Assembly: GCF_949987515.2 (NCBI RefSeq)
Contig: NC_082683.1
Span: 127,496,582 to 127,560,581 of the forward strand
Length of the DNA: 64,000 bases
DNA from: Delphinus delphis
Taxonomy: Eukaryota; Chordata; Mammalia; Artiodactyla; Delphinidae
Reading direction: 5' to 3'
The position numbers and the translations under genes are program-made. Below are positions 50,611 to 63,318 of the stretch, piece by piece. Within the stretch, counting starts at the first letter, position 1; each line of letters begins with the position of its first letter. Under the pieces are notes generated by a model. That model made no database searches, was not told the DNA's origin, and saw only the letters and a list, made by a program, of their open reading frames with translations.

Positions 50611-53600
50611 AATGGCCTTTGTTGACTGTAATTGAGAAGGAGTGTAAAAAACTTTGTGTCACTCTTGTTACTAAAATACCGTGTTTCTGAATGAAAGATT
50701 ATTATTAGGATTGTATAATGGTAGTTCTAAATAGAAATACTTGTGGCTTTATATTATTTTTGCTGTTTGGGGTATTTCCTTTTATCTTTTCCAGGATTTC
50801 ATTTGGAAAGTTAATGTTGTTTCAGGTTATTAGCTAAGTTACAGAAATAAATATTCATCTAGTTCTAGAATATTGGGATTCTGAATATGTGCGATACTTG
50901 TTTTCCATTTTATAGTTATGGAAAGTAAGATTTTCATTTGTGGACCCACATTATTTTTTCTGCTTATAGACTTTAATGATTCAAAGAAGAGTCTAGTACG
51001 ATATTGGGAAAAGTTAATGTTGAAAACCTAAATCACAGAACTTTGTTTTGCTTCTGGATAGGCCCTGCAATCATAGAAATAAAACAACCATAATTTTAGT
51101 CACCCAACTCTTGCCCGTAACGCAGGTAAGGTTTTCTTTAGGTGTATTCCTGAAACACCATATGTAAAATACAGTTTGCTAAATGGTATAGTTTAATTTA
51201 TATTTTAAACCCAAAGATTTTATGTCTATTAGACAGTTGTAACTAGAATCATTTTTATAAAGCAGAGACTATTTTAAAGCAAAGGATTATAATTAACCTT
51301 ATAAACAAGTTTGCTTGTTTATAAGTTGAACTTACCCAAGGTGAAGATTGCATTCATCTTAGCCTTTTCTTTACAATAAATCTTTCTTGCTGAATATATT
51401 GCCAAGTAGTGAAATTGGGCCACCTTGAGTTTCACTTCAGTTTCCTTTCCATTTACGTCCTCTATAGAGGTGCTAATCACCAGTGAAATAGTTAAAAGGT
51501 GATGCTAACAGCAAAAAGAAGCACTAAAGGACAGGGCAGTCTATAAACTAAACAATCAAGTTTCTAAAAAAAAAATGAAGTGAGGTTATATTGCCTAACA
51601 GCATTATTGCCTTGATTTTCTCACTTGCAGTGGAGATTAAAGAGTCTCTGACTTTGATTTTCTCCACTCCCTGCTGCATTGCCACCCCAGTGGCATGTTC
51701 TCATTAACCCAGTTTCTTGACCTTTAGCTACTGCACTGAAGAATTCAAATTCGCAAGAATTGAATTGCCTCATTCATATCTGCAAGGTTCGAATCATGGT
51801 TAAGTTTTAGGCGGGGTGTCTGATGAACAGGCTGCAAGTGAGAGTGGGTGTCCTTTAGTGAGGATTTGCGCTTGCTAAGCTGTATTGTTTCATTCACTCA
51901 TTTTCTCATTTAGCTTTTCCGTAGCACTAAGGACAGTGATTCTCAGTGTAGTCATTGTGACACATCATGCTATCTCTGGCTGACTAATGAGGTTCTGAGA
52001 CAATTTAAGAATAGATTTTTCACTTAAAAATATGCCACATGAAATTATTAAGAAGAATGAAGGAGTAAGTATTGAAGATAAGATGTCCAGCAACTCCTGC
52101 AAAGAAGGATTACTAACCCTTTGCCGAAGCTTTAATGAATTTTTTTCTTTTGCTTTTCACATAGATTAAACAAAACAGTGTGAGAACTTCTCTCCCTCAT
52201 ACTTTCTTGGGAATAGGGACCTTGTTCCCTATTCTGCTGAATCCTTCATTGTCAATTAATAAAATGCTTTGCACAAATTGAATAATCAGGAAATATTAAT
52301 TTAAAATTACTTTTTTTGGTAGTTGGGAAAAACTCAAATCTGTTGGCAAGTTGATAGGACTGTGGGAATTTATTTATGAAAAATGCTTGCAGCTGAAGCG
52401 GACTTCTCTCCTATACTAAACGTGCTTCTGGTAAAAGGATCTGCTGAACCACCTGTTTCTCCCATGAACTGGAGAAGAGACTTGTGTTAAGTGACAGAGG
52501 TGAAAGTAAGCCCCATTTATTCCACTGCTTTTCTGCAGAGGTGTGAACCCAGACTGGACAATTTATCATCCAGGGGAGAGCCAGGTGGCCATGGCTTTAT
52601 TTCTTTTATATTATATTTTTGCATGGAAAGGTATGTCATTAGTACTTTAGGGGAAGAAGAATATTGCATTGATCCCTAGAGGTACTTGGTACTGTTGGGA
52701 CCTTTCATCAAGCAGATTCTGTCTACCTCAGTGAGTGTATTTCTGACCTTTGAGATCAAGTTCTCTTTTTTTTTAAATGGAAAAAAAACATTAATATGTG
52801 AAAAAACAGAAATAACCTGAGGAAATTATCCATCTGATCAGATCCTCTGTCATTCTGGGAAATTTGACTATTACAACCTTTATAGAAATTTACTAAGATT
52901 TTAACATGGAGCCTCCTATATTTTCTGTCAGAGTGTTTCTAGTTGTACAATAAAGTAAATAGATTTCATGCTAATACATTTAATTTTATCTGTAACATTC
53001 TCATAATTCAATCTGCTGCCCCCAAATCAAAATTAATGTACTTTTGGCTTATCTACTAGTTTGAATCACCTGTATCATTCTGCCCATACTCAGTTGCTAA
53101 CATGTATTCAGGGTCTGATATATGAAAGGCTCCATTTTAGTTGTTCAAAGAAGCAAGGGTTGGAAGTAGTTAGAAAGTCCTTTCTTTATTACAGTTTTCA
53201 AACATCAAATCGTAATGAGTTTTAATGAAAAATGACTCACTGTGTTGAGTAGCTGTGTTTTTAAAATCTAGGGTTTTTTTTGTTGTTGTTACAGCTCAGA
53301 GAAGAGAATGAAGAATTATATGATGTATGCAATTAGTGCTGTCCACTTTAGATTACTTTGGATATTTGAAAGCATGAAAGCATTCAGACAGGTGAATGTT
53401 GCAGTTGCAGGTAATGGAAACCACTCTAGCTATATAAGCAAAAAAAAAAAAAAAAGTATCTGCCAAGGGAATTGCTACCTTTAATAAGTTTAGAAAGCTG
53501 GGGACTCAGGAAATCTCTATGCCAACTTCTGGTTTGACCACTTTAGTCACCACCAAGAGTCATGAACCACCTGTTGTCTTCTGGGACATTCTACCTTAGC

Positions 53601-55030
53601 TGTGATTCACAATCAGATTGCTGCCTGAACTGTTAGCTTCAAAGCTGTCTGCTGCCTGCTAGATTTATACCAGCAAAAAAACACCTTGAGTGCTGCTTCT
53701 CTCCCACTTAACTTGATTCTGATTTCAGTTCTTACGGAAGTGCATCTAATGGTGAAACCTAAATTGCATTGAGAATGCTAGTTACAAGGGATTCTGGAAA
53801 ACAAAGATTTTGGCATTCTAGCTTCTGCAGTATAGGAAGGCAGAGAAGGAGACTGGAACAGAAGTTGAGCTAGCTGGTTGCTGTCTCTACCACAAATGCT
53901 CTTGTGTTATTCCCTGTGACTTCTAGAAAATAATCTTAAATTTAGAATTTGACTGATTAAATAAGGGAAACGATTTTCAGATATAGACCTTGTATTTTGT
54001 ATTTAGGTCTTCATGTAGATTTTTTAAATAGATTTTTTGTTTTTATAATCTAATTCTTCAGAAGAGTATCTAGTAATCAGCAGTTACATGGTCAGATGTG
54101 TCAACTGTAATCGTTCAAGTATCTATAGGTGTAGTTATAGTTTGTATTACATATGTCTTCTCTTTAGAACTTGGCTATTTTTTGAAATTGAACTTTTCCG
54201 ACTGGTGCTTATGCTAGTGCATTTAATTGAGATTATTTTTTGCCATAGAGAGCAATAAGTAGAGCAAATGGAGCATAAACAGTATTAGTTTACTAACTTC
54301 TTTAATTTTATGATCATGATATTGAATATACATTAAGTATAGTGTAGAATATACATTAAGTATAGTGTAGAATATACTTAAGATAGAGCTCCTTCTTTCA
54401 GGAACTTAACATTTAAGGAAATGGACAATGTATAATGCTTTTTAACCTGAAAATTCTTCTTTCCAGTTTTGTCTTTTCACATAGAACTAAGCAGAGGGAC
54501 TGAGGGGTGTGGTTTTCAGCTGTACTTGGGAATATTTACATGACTGGTAAATTTTCAGATGAGATAATAGGAGGTTCCAGGCAGAGGGCCAGGCTGAGCC
54601 AGAAGTGGCACCATAGAGCCAGGCAGGGCCTGAAAGAGCTGGAGAGTCTGGATGAAGGCCATGGGTGAACTATTATTCTGCGTATGTCGTTGAAATGGCA
54701 GCATTCTCCATACAGTATAGATATGCAAATACCAGCACCCAGAGAACCCCACTTTGATGTGTTGCCAAGCTCCTTTGGCCTCTAGTGGGTGCTGAGTGGG
54801 AGAGATTCCAGCCTCAGTCTAAACATCTGTTAGGAGAACAACAGGATTAATTTCGGAATTTGTCCATCTCCTACCTCAGTTTCTCCAAGGAGACAGTTTT
54901 GTTATTTGACCTGAATGTTACATAATGTTTTAGGAACCAAATCTTAGAATTTTCTATGAAACAATAAGTTTGCAATACCAACTGAATATTATTTCTCTTT
55001 AAATGGATTTTTTTCCAGGTCTAGAATTAT
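50611..55030 (+). other. DNM3 intron 1, repeat-poor stretch
   Basis: About 4.4 kb with no young repeats and no recognisable exon. It holds a short minisatellite at 54324-54382 and an A-run at about 53440-53456. Unusual for this repeat-dense intron. Confidence 0.5.
54324..54382 (+). repeat. 23-bp minisatellite, about 2.5 units
   Basis: The unit begins GAATATACATTAAG and ends TAGTGTA. Two identical units (54324-54346, 54347-54369) are followed by a partial third with one T/A-type change. Confidence 0.9.
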
Positions 55031-55323
55031 TATTTTTGACTTTATTTTGAAATAATTTCAAACATAGAAAAATTGCAAGAATAATATAAAAATCTCCTGC
55101 ACACCCTTCACCCAGATTAACCAATTTTTAATGTTTTGCACACACACGTGTGTGTGTATGTCTTTTCCTGTACCATTTGAGAGTTAGTGGAGGTATCATG
55201 CCCCTTTACTCCTAAACACTTCTGTGTATATTGCCTAAGAACAAGGACATTCTCTTATATAACCACGTGGATATATAGTCCCTATTCAAAATTTACCAAC
55301 TGTCCCAATAATATTCTTTAGAT

Positions 55324-57993
55324 CTGAGGTCCCTAACCTTTTTGGCACCAGGGACCGGTTTCGTGGAAGACAATTTTTTCACAGACTGGGGCGGGGGATG
55401 GTTTTGGGATGATTCAAGTGCATTACATTTATTGTGCACTTTATTTCTATTATTATTACATTGTAATCTATAATGAAATAATTCTACAGCTCACCATAAT
55501 GCAGAATCAGTGGGAGCCCTGAGCTTGTTTTCCTGCAACTAGATGGTCCCATCTGGGGGTGATGGGAGACAGTGGCACCCGAGGTGTGTTGCTTATGTCC
55601 AGTCTACTCCGTCATCTCGTTTTGGTGGCCGTCACTGCAGAAAACCCTGCTTCACAAAGATAGGATGTTGGAAATGGAAGCAGGCTTTTCAGTGCTTTTG
55701 TGGCAATCTCAGGGTATTCCGCCTTGACTTTAATCCAGAACACATGGAGATTTGAAGTTGTCTCAAACATACTTTTAAGGCCACCATCATTTGCGATCTC
55801 AAGCAGTTGATTCTCTTCTGGCACAGACAAAGTCGATTCACCTGGCTTATTCACAAATGGGGCACAGATCCATTCCTTCCCAGTTCTGGGGTCTTTTGTG
55901 GTTGGGAAGTAATGCTCAAACTCTTTTGAAAGCTGAGATAGGTGATCATGCACCAGGTGGGAGAAAGAAGGCCCTGGCTCAGTCTCTTTCAAAATCTCTG
56001 CCAATGTTTGAAACATGTCAGAAATCCCAATGTTCCCTCATCACCCCCATAATTCCAGTTTGGCTTTGAATGCAGCCACTTTGTCTGCCGACTTGAGCAC
56101 AGTTGTCATTCTCCCCTGAAGTGACAGATTGAGTTCATTGAGCAGGTTGAATATATCACACCAGTAAGCAAGTTTTGTGACCCATTCTGTGTCACTGAAA
56201 TGTGCTGCCAGTGGTGACTGTTTTTCTAAAAGAAATCTCTGGAACAGCTCTTGTAACTCAAAAACTCTGGCCAGTGATCTACCTTTAGAAAGCCATCTCA
56301 CTTCTGTGTATAAGAGAAGATGTGTGTGCTCTGCGTCCATCTCCTCACAGAGCTGCGCGAACAGACGTGAGTTAAGGACATGTACTTTAATGTAGTTGAT
56401 AATTTTAATCACATTCTGCCAAACATTGTTAAGTTCAGGTGACATTTTTCAGCTAGCCAGCATTTCTTTATGGATGACACAGTGCATAGAAGCGACCTCT
56501 TTGACCCGAGTAGTGAAACCAGAAAGCCATCTAGTCATGGCAGCTGCTCTGTCCATACATATACCGACACAAAGTGACCAATTCAGTTTTCCTGATAAGT
56601 AATCATTCAAAGACTTGAATAGTTCTGCAGTTGTGGTGTTGGTTGGCAGCAGAAGTGCACATAACATATTCTCATGTGCATCCTGAAAAATTTATCGCAC
56701 AGAAACAAGCATTGTTGCCTTGTCAACATCAGTAGACTCATCAACCTGGATTGCGTACCACGGTGACTCATTAATCCTCTCTAACAATTGTGCCTCACTA
56801 ACCTCTGCTATTTCATCAGTTCTTCTAGTTATGGTGCTAGCTGAAAGAGGAACACGTACCACCTTTGAACTGCAGCCTCTCCTAAAAGTTCATGATAAAT
56901 GTCCTTAATAGCAGGCAGGATCAACTCTTCACCAATAGTAAAGGGCTTCTTAGCTTTAGCAATGCAGTTAGCCACTAAGAATGATGCTCTCAGTGCAGAC
57001 ACATTTGATGAAGTGGTAGCCTTCAATAATTGATTCTGTTCTTCGTGTTCATATTGTTTTCTTTTGAAAAACTCCAAAGGCTTGTTTTTTAATGCGGGAT
57101 GCTTGGTCTCCATGTGGTGAAGCAGTTCTGAAGGTTTCATGGCTTCCTTGGATAGCAGGTCTCCACATATTGTACAAAGTGGGCTTGGAGAATGTGAATC
57201 ACCTGTTGCAATGAACCTGTAATTTAAGTAGGACTCTTGGTATTCTCTTTTAAATGCAGCTTTCTTTTTGTTGACAGTCTTAGAGTCTTCGGCTGTCTCA
57301 TCATTGGGTCTTTACCCCTTTTCAAAGAAGCCCTCCAGTGACGTTTGTTTTTTACTCATTTTGGCTAGGGTTAGCTTGTGGGCTTACCAAAACTGTGATT
57401 GAGACAAGTGCACAGTATGGGAGAGAGGCGCAGACAGAGGTGGTAAATAAAATAATGGGTGAAAATATAAAATAAAATAATGGGCGGGGCACATGCAGAC
57501 TAAAATAAGGGTTGGGTTCTGACTTAAAGCCTGCCACCAGATGCAGCTGTACAGTTGAAGTACATCAACTCACTTGCCACTATAAAGCCTGCCACCAAAT
57601 GCAGCTTGTCACTTGCCACTCACTGATAGGGTTTTGATATGAGTCTGCAGGCGATTTATTATGGTCTCTGTGCAGTCAAACCTCTCTGCTAATGATAATC
57701 TGTATTTGCAGCCACTCCCCAGCGCTAGCATCATTGCCTCAGCTCCACCTCAGATCATCAGGCATTAGATTCTCATAAGCAGCGCGCAACCTAGATCCCT
57801 CGCTGCACAGTTCACAGTAGGGTTCGCGCTCCTATGAGAATCTAATGCTGCCGCTGATCTGACAGGAGGTGGAGCTCAGGGGTAATGCAAGCGATGGGGA
57901 GCAGCTGTAAATACAGATGAAGCTTCGCTCGCTTACTCGCCGCTCACCTCCTGCTGTGTGGCCTGGTCCATGGCCCGGGGGTTGGGAACCCTG
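55324..57993 (-). mobile_element. Degenerate autonomous hAT DNA transposon (2.67 kb)
   Basis: Terminal inverted repeats: CTGAGGTCCCTAACC at left and GGTTGGGAACCCTG at right. The flanking 8-mers CTTTAGAT (55316-55323) and CTTTAAAG (57994-58001) agree at 6 of 8 positions, consistent with an aged 8-bp hAT TSD. The interior encodes a BED-finger transposase on the minus strand. The same ends occur in the MITE at 29653-29833. Confidence 0.9.
55610..57359 (-). pseudogene. hAT transposase pseudogene (BED zinc finger, ZBED/SCAND3-like)
   Basis: Starts with MSKKQTSLEGFFEKG at 57359 and hits a stop (TAA, 57312-57314) at codon 16. A BED-type finger follows (CTICGD...HHMETKH, about 57100-57180). The catalytic-core motif VDESTDVDK is at about 56720-56745. 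The C-terminal hAT dimerisation motif, with YLCEAGFSA, is at about 55630-55655. Open pieces at 56829-57140, 56449-56667, 56041-56445 and 55612-56016 cover most of the protein; the first is in a different frame from the other three, so there is at least one frameshift plus stops. Not functional. Similar proteins include the domesticated ZBED/FAM200 group. Confidence 0.88.
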
Positions 57994-58199
57994 CTTTAAA
58001 GTGTATTTCCCCTTGACCAAGCAACCAAGTCAAGATCACATACTGCATTTAGTTGTCATGTCTTTCTAATCTCCTTTAATCTGGAACATTTCCCTAGCCT
58101 TTCCTTTTCTTTCATGACACATATCGCTGAAGAGTATAAGCCAGTTGTCTTATAGACTAACCATTAATTTTGGCTTGTATGATTCAATTTTTAAAAAAT

Positions 58200-59085
58200 A
58201 AATGACTTTATATTTTAATTTGAAAAACATAGAAATATATGAGAAGGAAAACATTCACCTATGATCCTGCTATCCAAGGATACAGTTGACATATTTCCTT
58301 TCTTCCCCTATGAATATATTTTTCTACGTTATTGAGATCATTCTATATATGCGATTTTTGTAGCTGATTTTATGAGAATTTTCCACCTTATTAAATGCTC
58401 ATTGAAAGCATAATTTTAGTAGCTTCCTTGTATTTCTTATTACAGATACACTAACATATATTTAAATATTCTTTTATTGTTGGACATTTAAATTGTTTCA
58501 GAAGCTCAGGGCATTCCCAGTCTGACTTTTGAGTAAGGTTTGCTTTCTCCCAATGTGCCAGTGTACCTGTCTGTTCAGAGTGTTTGTCACACCATCTGCA
58601 TTTTCTCAGTCTGCCTGCTGGGAGATCACAGGGAGTTGAATATAGCTGAGTCAAGCAGATGTTCAACTTGGATGCATCTTCGAGGTCTTGTCTTATTCCA
58701 GTCCTGAAGAAGCTTCTTGGGCTCTGAGAGACAGACAGAGCTTCTGGCTGAAAGAATACTCCACAGTTTTTCAGTGGAAACAGCAGCCCATGGATTCCAG
58801 TTTGGTTCTGGTGTTCTCTTTGGGGATTTGTATCAACGATGAAAGAAGCAGAGGTTGGCTGAGTCTGTCACCTCCTGAAACGTTTTTTTTTTTTTCTTCA
58901 GAATGAAGAATATGCATCATCTCTTCTGTGATTCTTTTCTTGACGCTCCTGTCCAGCCTTCCACACTGGACCCAGCATGGTTAATCACCCTCACCTCTGA
59001 GTTATCCATGAATCTTGTCCTTAGGTCTGTTACTGTAGCCCTCATACTGTATTGTGTACAAGACTGGCTTACCCACAAAGCTTTG
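58200..59085 (+). other. DNM3 intron 1, unassigned
   Basis: 58200-58420 looks like an old LINE 3' region but cannot be named. A minus-strand open frame at 58451-58666 has several cysteines; I do not recognise it, and it is short enough to be chance. Confidence 0.4.
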
Positions 59086-59089
59086 AGTT

Positions 59090-59545
59090 TTTTATCAGTT
59101 AGACTTTTCTCTGCAATGAACTACCCTAAAACTTAGTGGCTTAGAACAGCAGCCATTAATGTAGCTCATGATTCTGTGGAATCAGCAGTTTGGGCTGTGC
59201 TTAGCAGGGCTCAGCTGATTTTTGCTGGGATGGACTCTTATGGATGGCCACTGGTTCAGCTGGGGGCTGGCTGATTGATGACTGGGACACCTCAGTTATT
59301 CTCTTGGGGTTTCTCATTCTTAAACAAGCTACTTGGGCTTGTTGACTCATGGCCACAGGGTTCCCAAGAGCATTAAGAGGGCAAACCCTGAAGTGCAAGA
59401 ACTTTTCAAATTTCTGCTTCTGGTACATTTGCTACTGACCCATTGTCCAAAGCAAGTCATATGGCTGACCCCAGAGTGACTGTGGGAGGGCGCTATATAA
59501 GGGTGTAGATATGTCAACAAATGGGGCCATTTCTGCAGTTAATCC
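59090..59545 (-). mobile_element. MaLR/MLT1-like LTR (tentative)
   Basis: CTCTGCAATGAACTACCCTA, AACTTAGTGGCTTAGAACAG and, near the right end, TGGGAGGGCGCTATATAAGG resemble an inverted mammalian LTR of the MLT1 group. Family naming is uncertain. Confidence 0.5.
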
Positions 59546-59549
59546 ACTA

Positions 59550-60630
59550 GAAGTTCCTTGATGTCAGGGTTGAATTTACACATCTTTCTACGTTTAGCTT
59601 GTATCATGCGTTTGGCACAAGTTAGTTGCCTGGGAAATGTTGAACTGATCTGTATAGTTACCTGACTCCTTTAGCATCTCCCCAAATTCTAGGGTACAGT
59701 GAGAGCATTAAGGCAATGCTCTGGGGTGCCAAGCTTTAGGAGACTCTGCTTCTGGCTATTGATCAGTTAGTTGATAAGGAGTGTCTAAGAGAAGGTGGGT
59801 AAACACTTGGTATTTTTTTAAAAAATCAGATTTTTAGTGGAATCCTAATAACCTTCTTTATCTCCTAGACAAAACATGCATACTTTTATAATTATCTTGT
59901 ACTCTTATCTTTCTTAAAAGATTGCCCTTGATGTTCATTTTAATCTGATTTTATTCTGTAAAACTATTAGGAAGAGAGCATACAGCTGTGTTTAGACTGT
60001 ATCCTCTAGAGTCAAGGCCTCTGAAGAATTCTTGAAATTTCAAATAACTAGGAAGAGTACCTCCCTTAGTTATATGCAATGGGGACCTCTGTCGTAGCCT
60101 TCAAACTGTAGAGGGTCTTACTCTATCTTTCCTCTGGCTTTATGGGGCTAGGAGTTGGAGGGGTCAAGGATGTGCCAGGGGGCACATGCTCACCTAGAGA
60201 TTGTACCCTTCCTCCTTCTAAATTATGTTCCAGGTAACTCAGACTCCAAAATTTTCTGCCTAAGTGGCCTTAAGTTGCTTTCAGGACCTGGGTGGGCCTC
60301 TTTGCTTTTCTCCTAAAGGCACACCACACCAATGTGTTCCCCTTAGGTGCAAGAAATGTCCAAGGAGTAGCATCTGCACAGTGGGGTTTAGGGAGAAGAT
60401 GGATCTTGGACTTTGGGTTGGGGTACCCATAACCTTGCTTTGGAGGATTCTGAGGGTGCGGGTTGGAACTGGGAGTATGATGAGATGTTGACAGGCCCTA
60501 GGCTAGGGGCCACTTTGCCTTGCACTGCAAAGGTTGTGGGTTGTCTGATCAGGAATCTTGAAAGGCTGTTTGTTGTCAGTAGTGCAATATTCCAGGGGAG
60601 CAAGAGCTGGACTGGTCTCTTTGGTTCGTT
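59550..60630 (+). other. DNM3 intron 1, nothing recognised
   Basis: Unassigned intronic sequence without a supportable exon or named repeat. Confidence 0.45.
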
Positions 60631-60919
60631 TGTTTTTTTTGTTTTAATTGAAGTATAGTTGATGTACAATATTATATATTAGCGGTGTACAATATAGTGA
60701 TTCATAATTTTTAAAGGTTATATTCTATTTATAGCTATTATAAAATATTGACTATATTCCCTGTGTTGTATAATATATCCTTATTACAACTTATTTTATA
60801 CATAGTAGTTTGTACCTCTTAATCCCTTACCCCTATGTAGCCCCTCCCCGCTTCCCTCTCCCCACTGGTAACCACTAGTTTGTTTTCTATATTTGTTAGT
60901 TGGCTTTTTTATTTATTTG

Positions 60920-61129
60920 TTTTTTTTTTTTTTTTTTGCGGTACGTGGGCCTCTCACTGTTGTGGCCTCTCCCGTTGCGGAGCACAGGCTCCTGACGCGC
61001 AGGCTCAGCGGCCATGGCTCACGGGCCCAGCGGCTCCACGGCATGTGGCATCTTCCTGGACCGGGGCACGAACCCGTGTCCCCTGCATCGGCCGGCGGAC
61101 TCTCAACCACTGCGCCACCAGGGAAGCCC
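60920..61129 (-). mobile_element. CHR SINE (short form), first of a tandem pair
   Basis: Near-consensus, with 18 Ts at the left. Followed after 26 bases of (TTTA)n by a second copy in the same orientation. Confidence 0.95.
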
Positions 61130-61347
61130 TATTTACTTATTTATTTATTTATTTAGCGATACACGGGCCTCTCACTGTTGTGGCCTCTCCAGTTGCGGAG
61201 CACAGGCTCCGGACGCGCAGGCTCAGCGGCCATGGCTCACAGGCCCAGCCGCTCCACAGCATGTGGGATCTTCACGGACCGGGGCACGAACCCATGTACC
61301 CTGCATCGGCAGGCGGACTCTCAACCACTGCGCCACCAGGAAAGCCC
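61130..61347 (-). mobile_element. CHR SINE (short form), second of a tandem pair
   Basis: Body from 61156 to the inverted head at 61347. Its tail is a (TTTA)n repeat (61131-61155) that abuts the head of the preceding SINE. A T-run (61348-61360) follows the head. Confidence 0.95.
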
Positions 61348-61759
61348 TTTTTTTTTTTTTAACATTCATTAGTTTGTTGCATTTTTTTAGATTCCACATG
61401 TAAGTGATACCATACAGTATTTGCCTTTCTCTGACTTATTTCATTCATCATAATGTCCTCCTAGTCCATCCATGTTGCTGCAAATGCAAAATTTCATTGT
61501 TTTTTATGGCTTAGTAATATTCCACCTGTTCTTTATCCATTCATCTGTTGATGGACACTTAGGTTGCTTCCATATCTTGACAATTGTAAATAGTGCTACT
61601 ATGACATCAGGGTGCATGTATCTTTTCAAATAGGTGTTTTCTTTTTTTTTTTCTTTAGGATGCATACCCAGGAGTGGAATTGCTGGGTCAAATCACAGTT
61701 CTATTTTTAGTTTATTAAGAAACCTCCATACTGTTTTCCACAGTGGCTGCATAGACTGG

Positions 61760-62735
61760 TCTTTTTTGAATTCTGGGAGTTTTGCTAAAAATCAAATGAC
61801 TTCTGGAATATAATGAGCTAAACACTGCTAAATAGCTGCTTAACCTACTACATTTTATGGCAGTAAGTGAATTTGTTTCTTCTTCTGTGAGATTATGAGC
61901 TGAAAGTTTGGTTCCTGTTAATATATGACAAAATTATGAGATTGTATTCTTTCTTTTAGGAAAACGGTCAAGTTGTTAAGCTACTTTTCCTTGATCAATA
62001 ATAAAATCTTTTGAGGTCTAAGTGAATACTGTGTAAAGTAATCATTACATCATTATGGTATAATGATGCCTTTTTTTTGTCCTTCCCTCTCCCCTGCTCT
62101 TTTTTCTTTCCTTCAAAATCCCCATGGTCAGTCACTGCCTGCCTGGAAAATTACCTTTGCCTTTGTTATTTACTTTATGATTTTAGGAATTTAGAATGGT
62201 GTAGGAGTCTTAACAGAAGAGTTGGAATCAAAGCTTATTGTTTTCTGGCTATGGCTTGAATTTGAAATAAGTAAGGGCAAACGTAAAAGTTTTAATCTTT
62301 AAAATGTGAGGATTAGGTTATTAGTGGTGAACATATGTCTAGTAATTTCATTTACAAGACATTTGATTAATGACTATACTATAAACATTTCTTCAGATTC
62401 ACATAGCTCTCTTAAAGCCAAATTATTTTTGCAAGTTAGCACATAGAGTTATCTTTTCTGGCTTAATGTTTGAAAGAGTCATTATACACTTCCTTACTAG
62501 AAAGTTATTTCCTATTGGTTATAGTAGAATTATATTTTAATGTGTTGTGATTGGATAGTAATGTATTATCATCAAATAAAAGGGCAAGAGAAGGTAGATT
62601 TATCAGACAATTGAATTATTGGAGATGTAATTGCTGTGAGGGAAAACCCAATTCCCTGTTGGTTGTAGACAGAGTGCTTCCTATTTTCTGCTGGAGGACT
62701 AGAATTGATTAGATTCAAGCCAGTAGACTTCTGCT
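61760..62735 (+). other. DNM3 intron 1, nothing recognised
   Basis: AT-rich, unassigned intronic DNA. Confidence 0.45.
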
Positions 62736-62739
62736 GATA

Positions 62740-63110
62740 TTCATAGAATCACAGAATTATAGAGATAGGATTTTAAAAATTATCTAATCCAATACCTTCA
62801 TTTAAAAAATAAGGATATTGGGCTTCCCAGGTGGCACAGTGGTTGAGAGTCTGCCTGCTGATGCAGGGGACACGAGTTTGTGCCCTGGTCCAGGAGGATC
62901 CCACATGCCGCGGAGCGACTGAGCCCGTGAGCCATGGCTGCTGAGCCTGCGCATCCGGAGCCTGTGCTCCGCAACGGGAGAGGCCACAACAGTGAGAGGC
63001 CCACGTACCGCAAAAAAAAAAAAGTATTGAGGTGAAAGTTCTCTTGTTCAAGGTCACACTGTAGTCAGAACCCAAGGACCATAACCCTGAGCTAGTGACC
63101 ATTACTTCTA
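62740..63110 (-). mobile_element. MIR-core SINE, split by a CHR SINE
   Basis: Left part: CATAGAATCACAGAATTATA, then TTATCTAATCCAATACCTTC. Right part: GTTCAAGGTCACACTGTAGT and AGAACCCAAGGACC. Together these resemble an old MIR-core family. Confidence 0.55.
62820..63023 (+). mobile_element. CHR SINE (short form)
   Basis: Head GGCTTCCCAGGTGGCACAGT at left and a 12-A tail at right. Flanks AAGGATATTGG and AAAGTATTGAGG suggest a short imperfect TSD. Confidence 0.94.
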
Positions 63111-63318
63111 AATACAGAGATTGTCTGCTCTTTGTTCATATTAGGTACACATTCTGGAGGTGAGGTCTTTTTAAAAAATTGTTTATTATTTAAAAGATTT
63201 TCTATAATTTTCACAGATGCATGAACAATTAAGCCAGTTCTTAGCCTGTTTTTAAAGTTCTTTGGTTTGCCTTTATTATTGCCAGAGTTATTATTGCAAA
63301 AAGATCCCATGCTTTTTT

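Larger units (their letters stand above)
55035..58190 (-). mobile_element. L1M-type 3' region split by a hAT element
   Basis: The left part (55035-55323) has TTTGAAATAATTTCAAACAT and CACACCCTTCACCCAGATTA. The right part (58002-58190) has CATTTAGTTGTCATGTCTTT and TTTCTTTCATGACACATATC. These are consecutive segments of an old L1 3' UTR. Confidence 0.7.
60635..61757 (-). mobile_element. L1 3' region, split by two CHR SINEs
   Basis: The left part (60635-60919) holds the inverted 3' end (TTGAAGTATAGTTGATGTAC; TATTCCCTGTGTTGTATAAT). The right part (61361-61757) continues with TTTAGATTCCACATGTAAGT and GGAATTGCTGGGTCAAATCA up to the ORF2 C-terminus. 5' truncated at about 61757. Confidence 0.85.

Noticed and set aside
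55612..57140. A domesticated ZBED-like host gene
   Set aside because: The transposase has an early stop, a frameshift between pieces and decayed ends, all inside recognisable hAT termini. It is a dead transposon, not a host gene.
58451..58666. Cysteine-containing 71-residue open frame on the minus strand
   Set aside because: No recognisable domain, no splice or promoter context, and a length expected by chance. Kept only as unassigned sequence.
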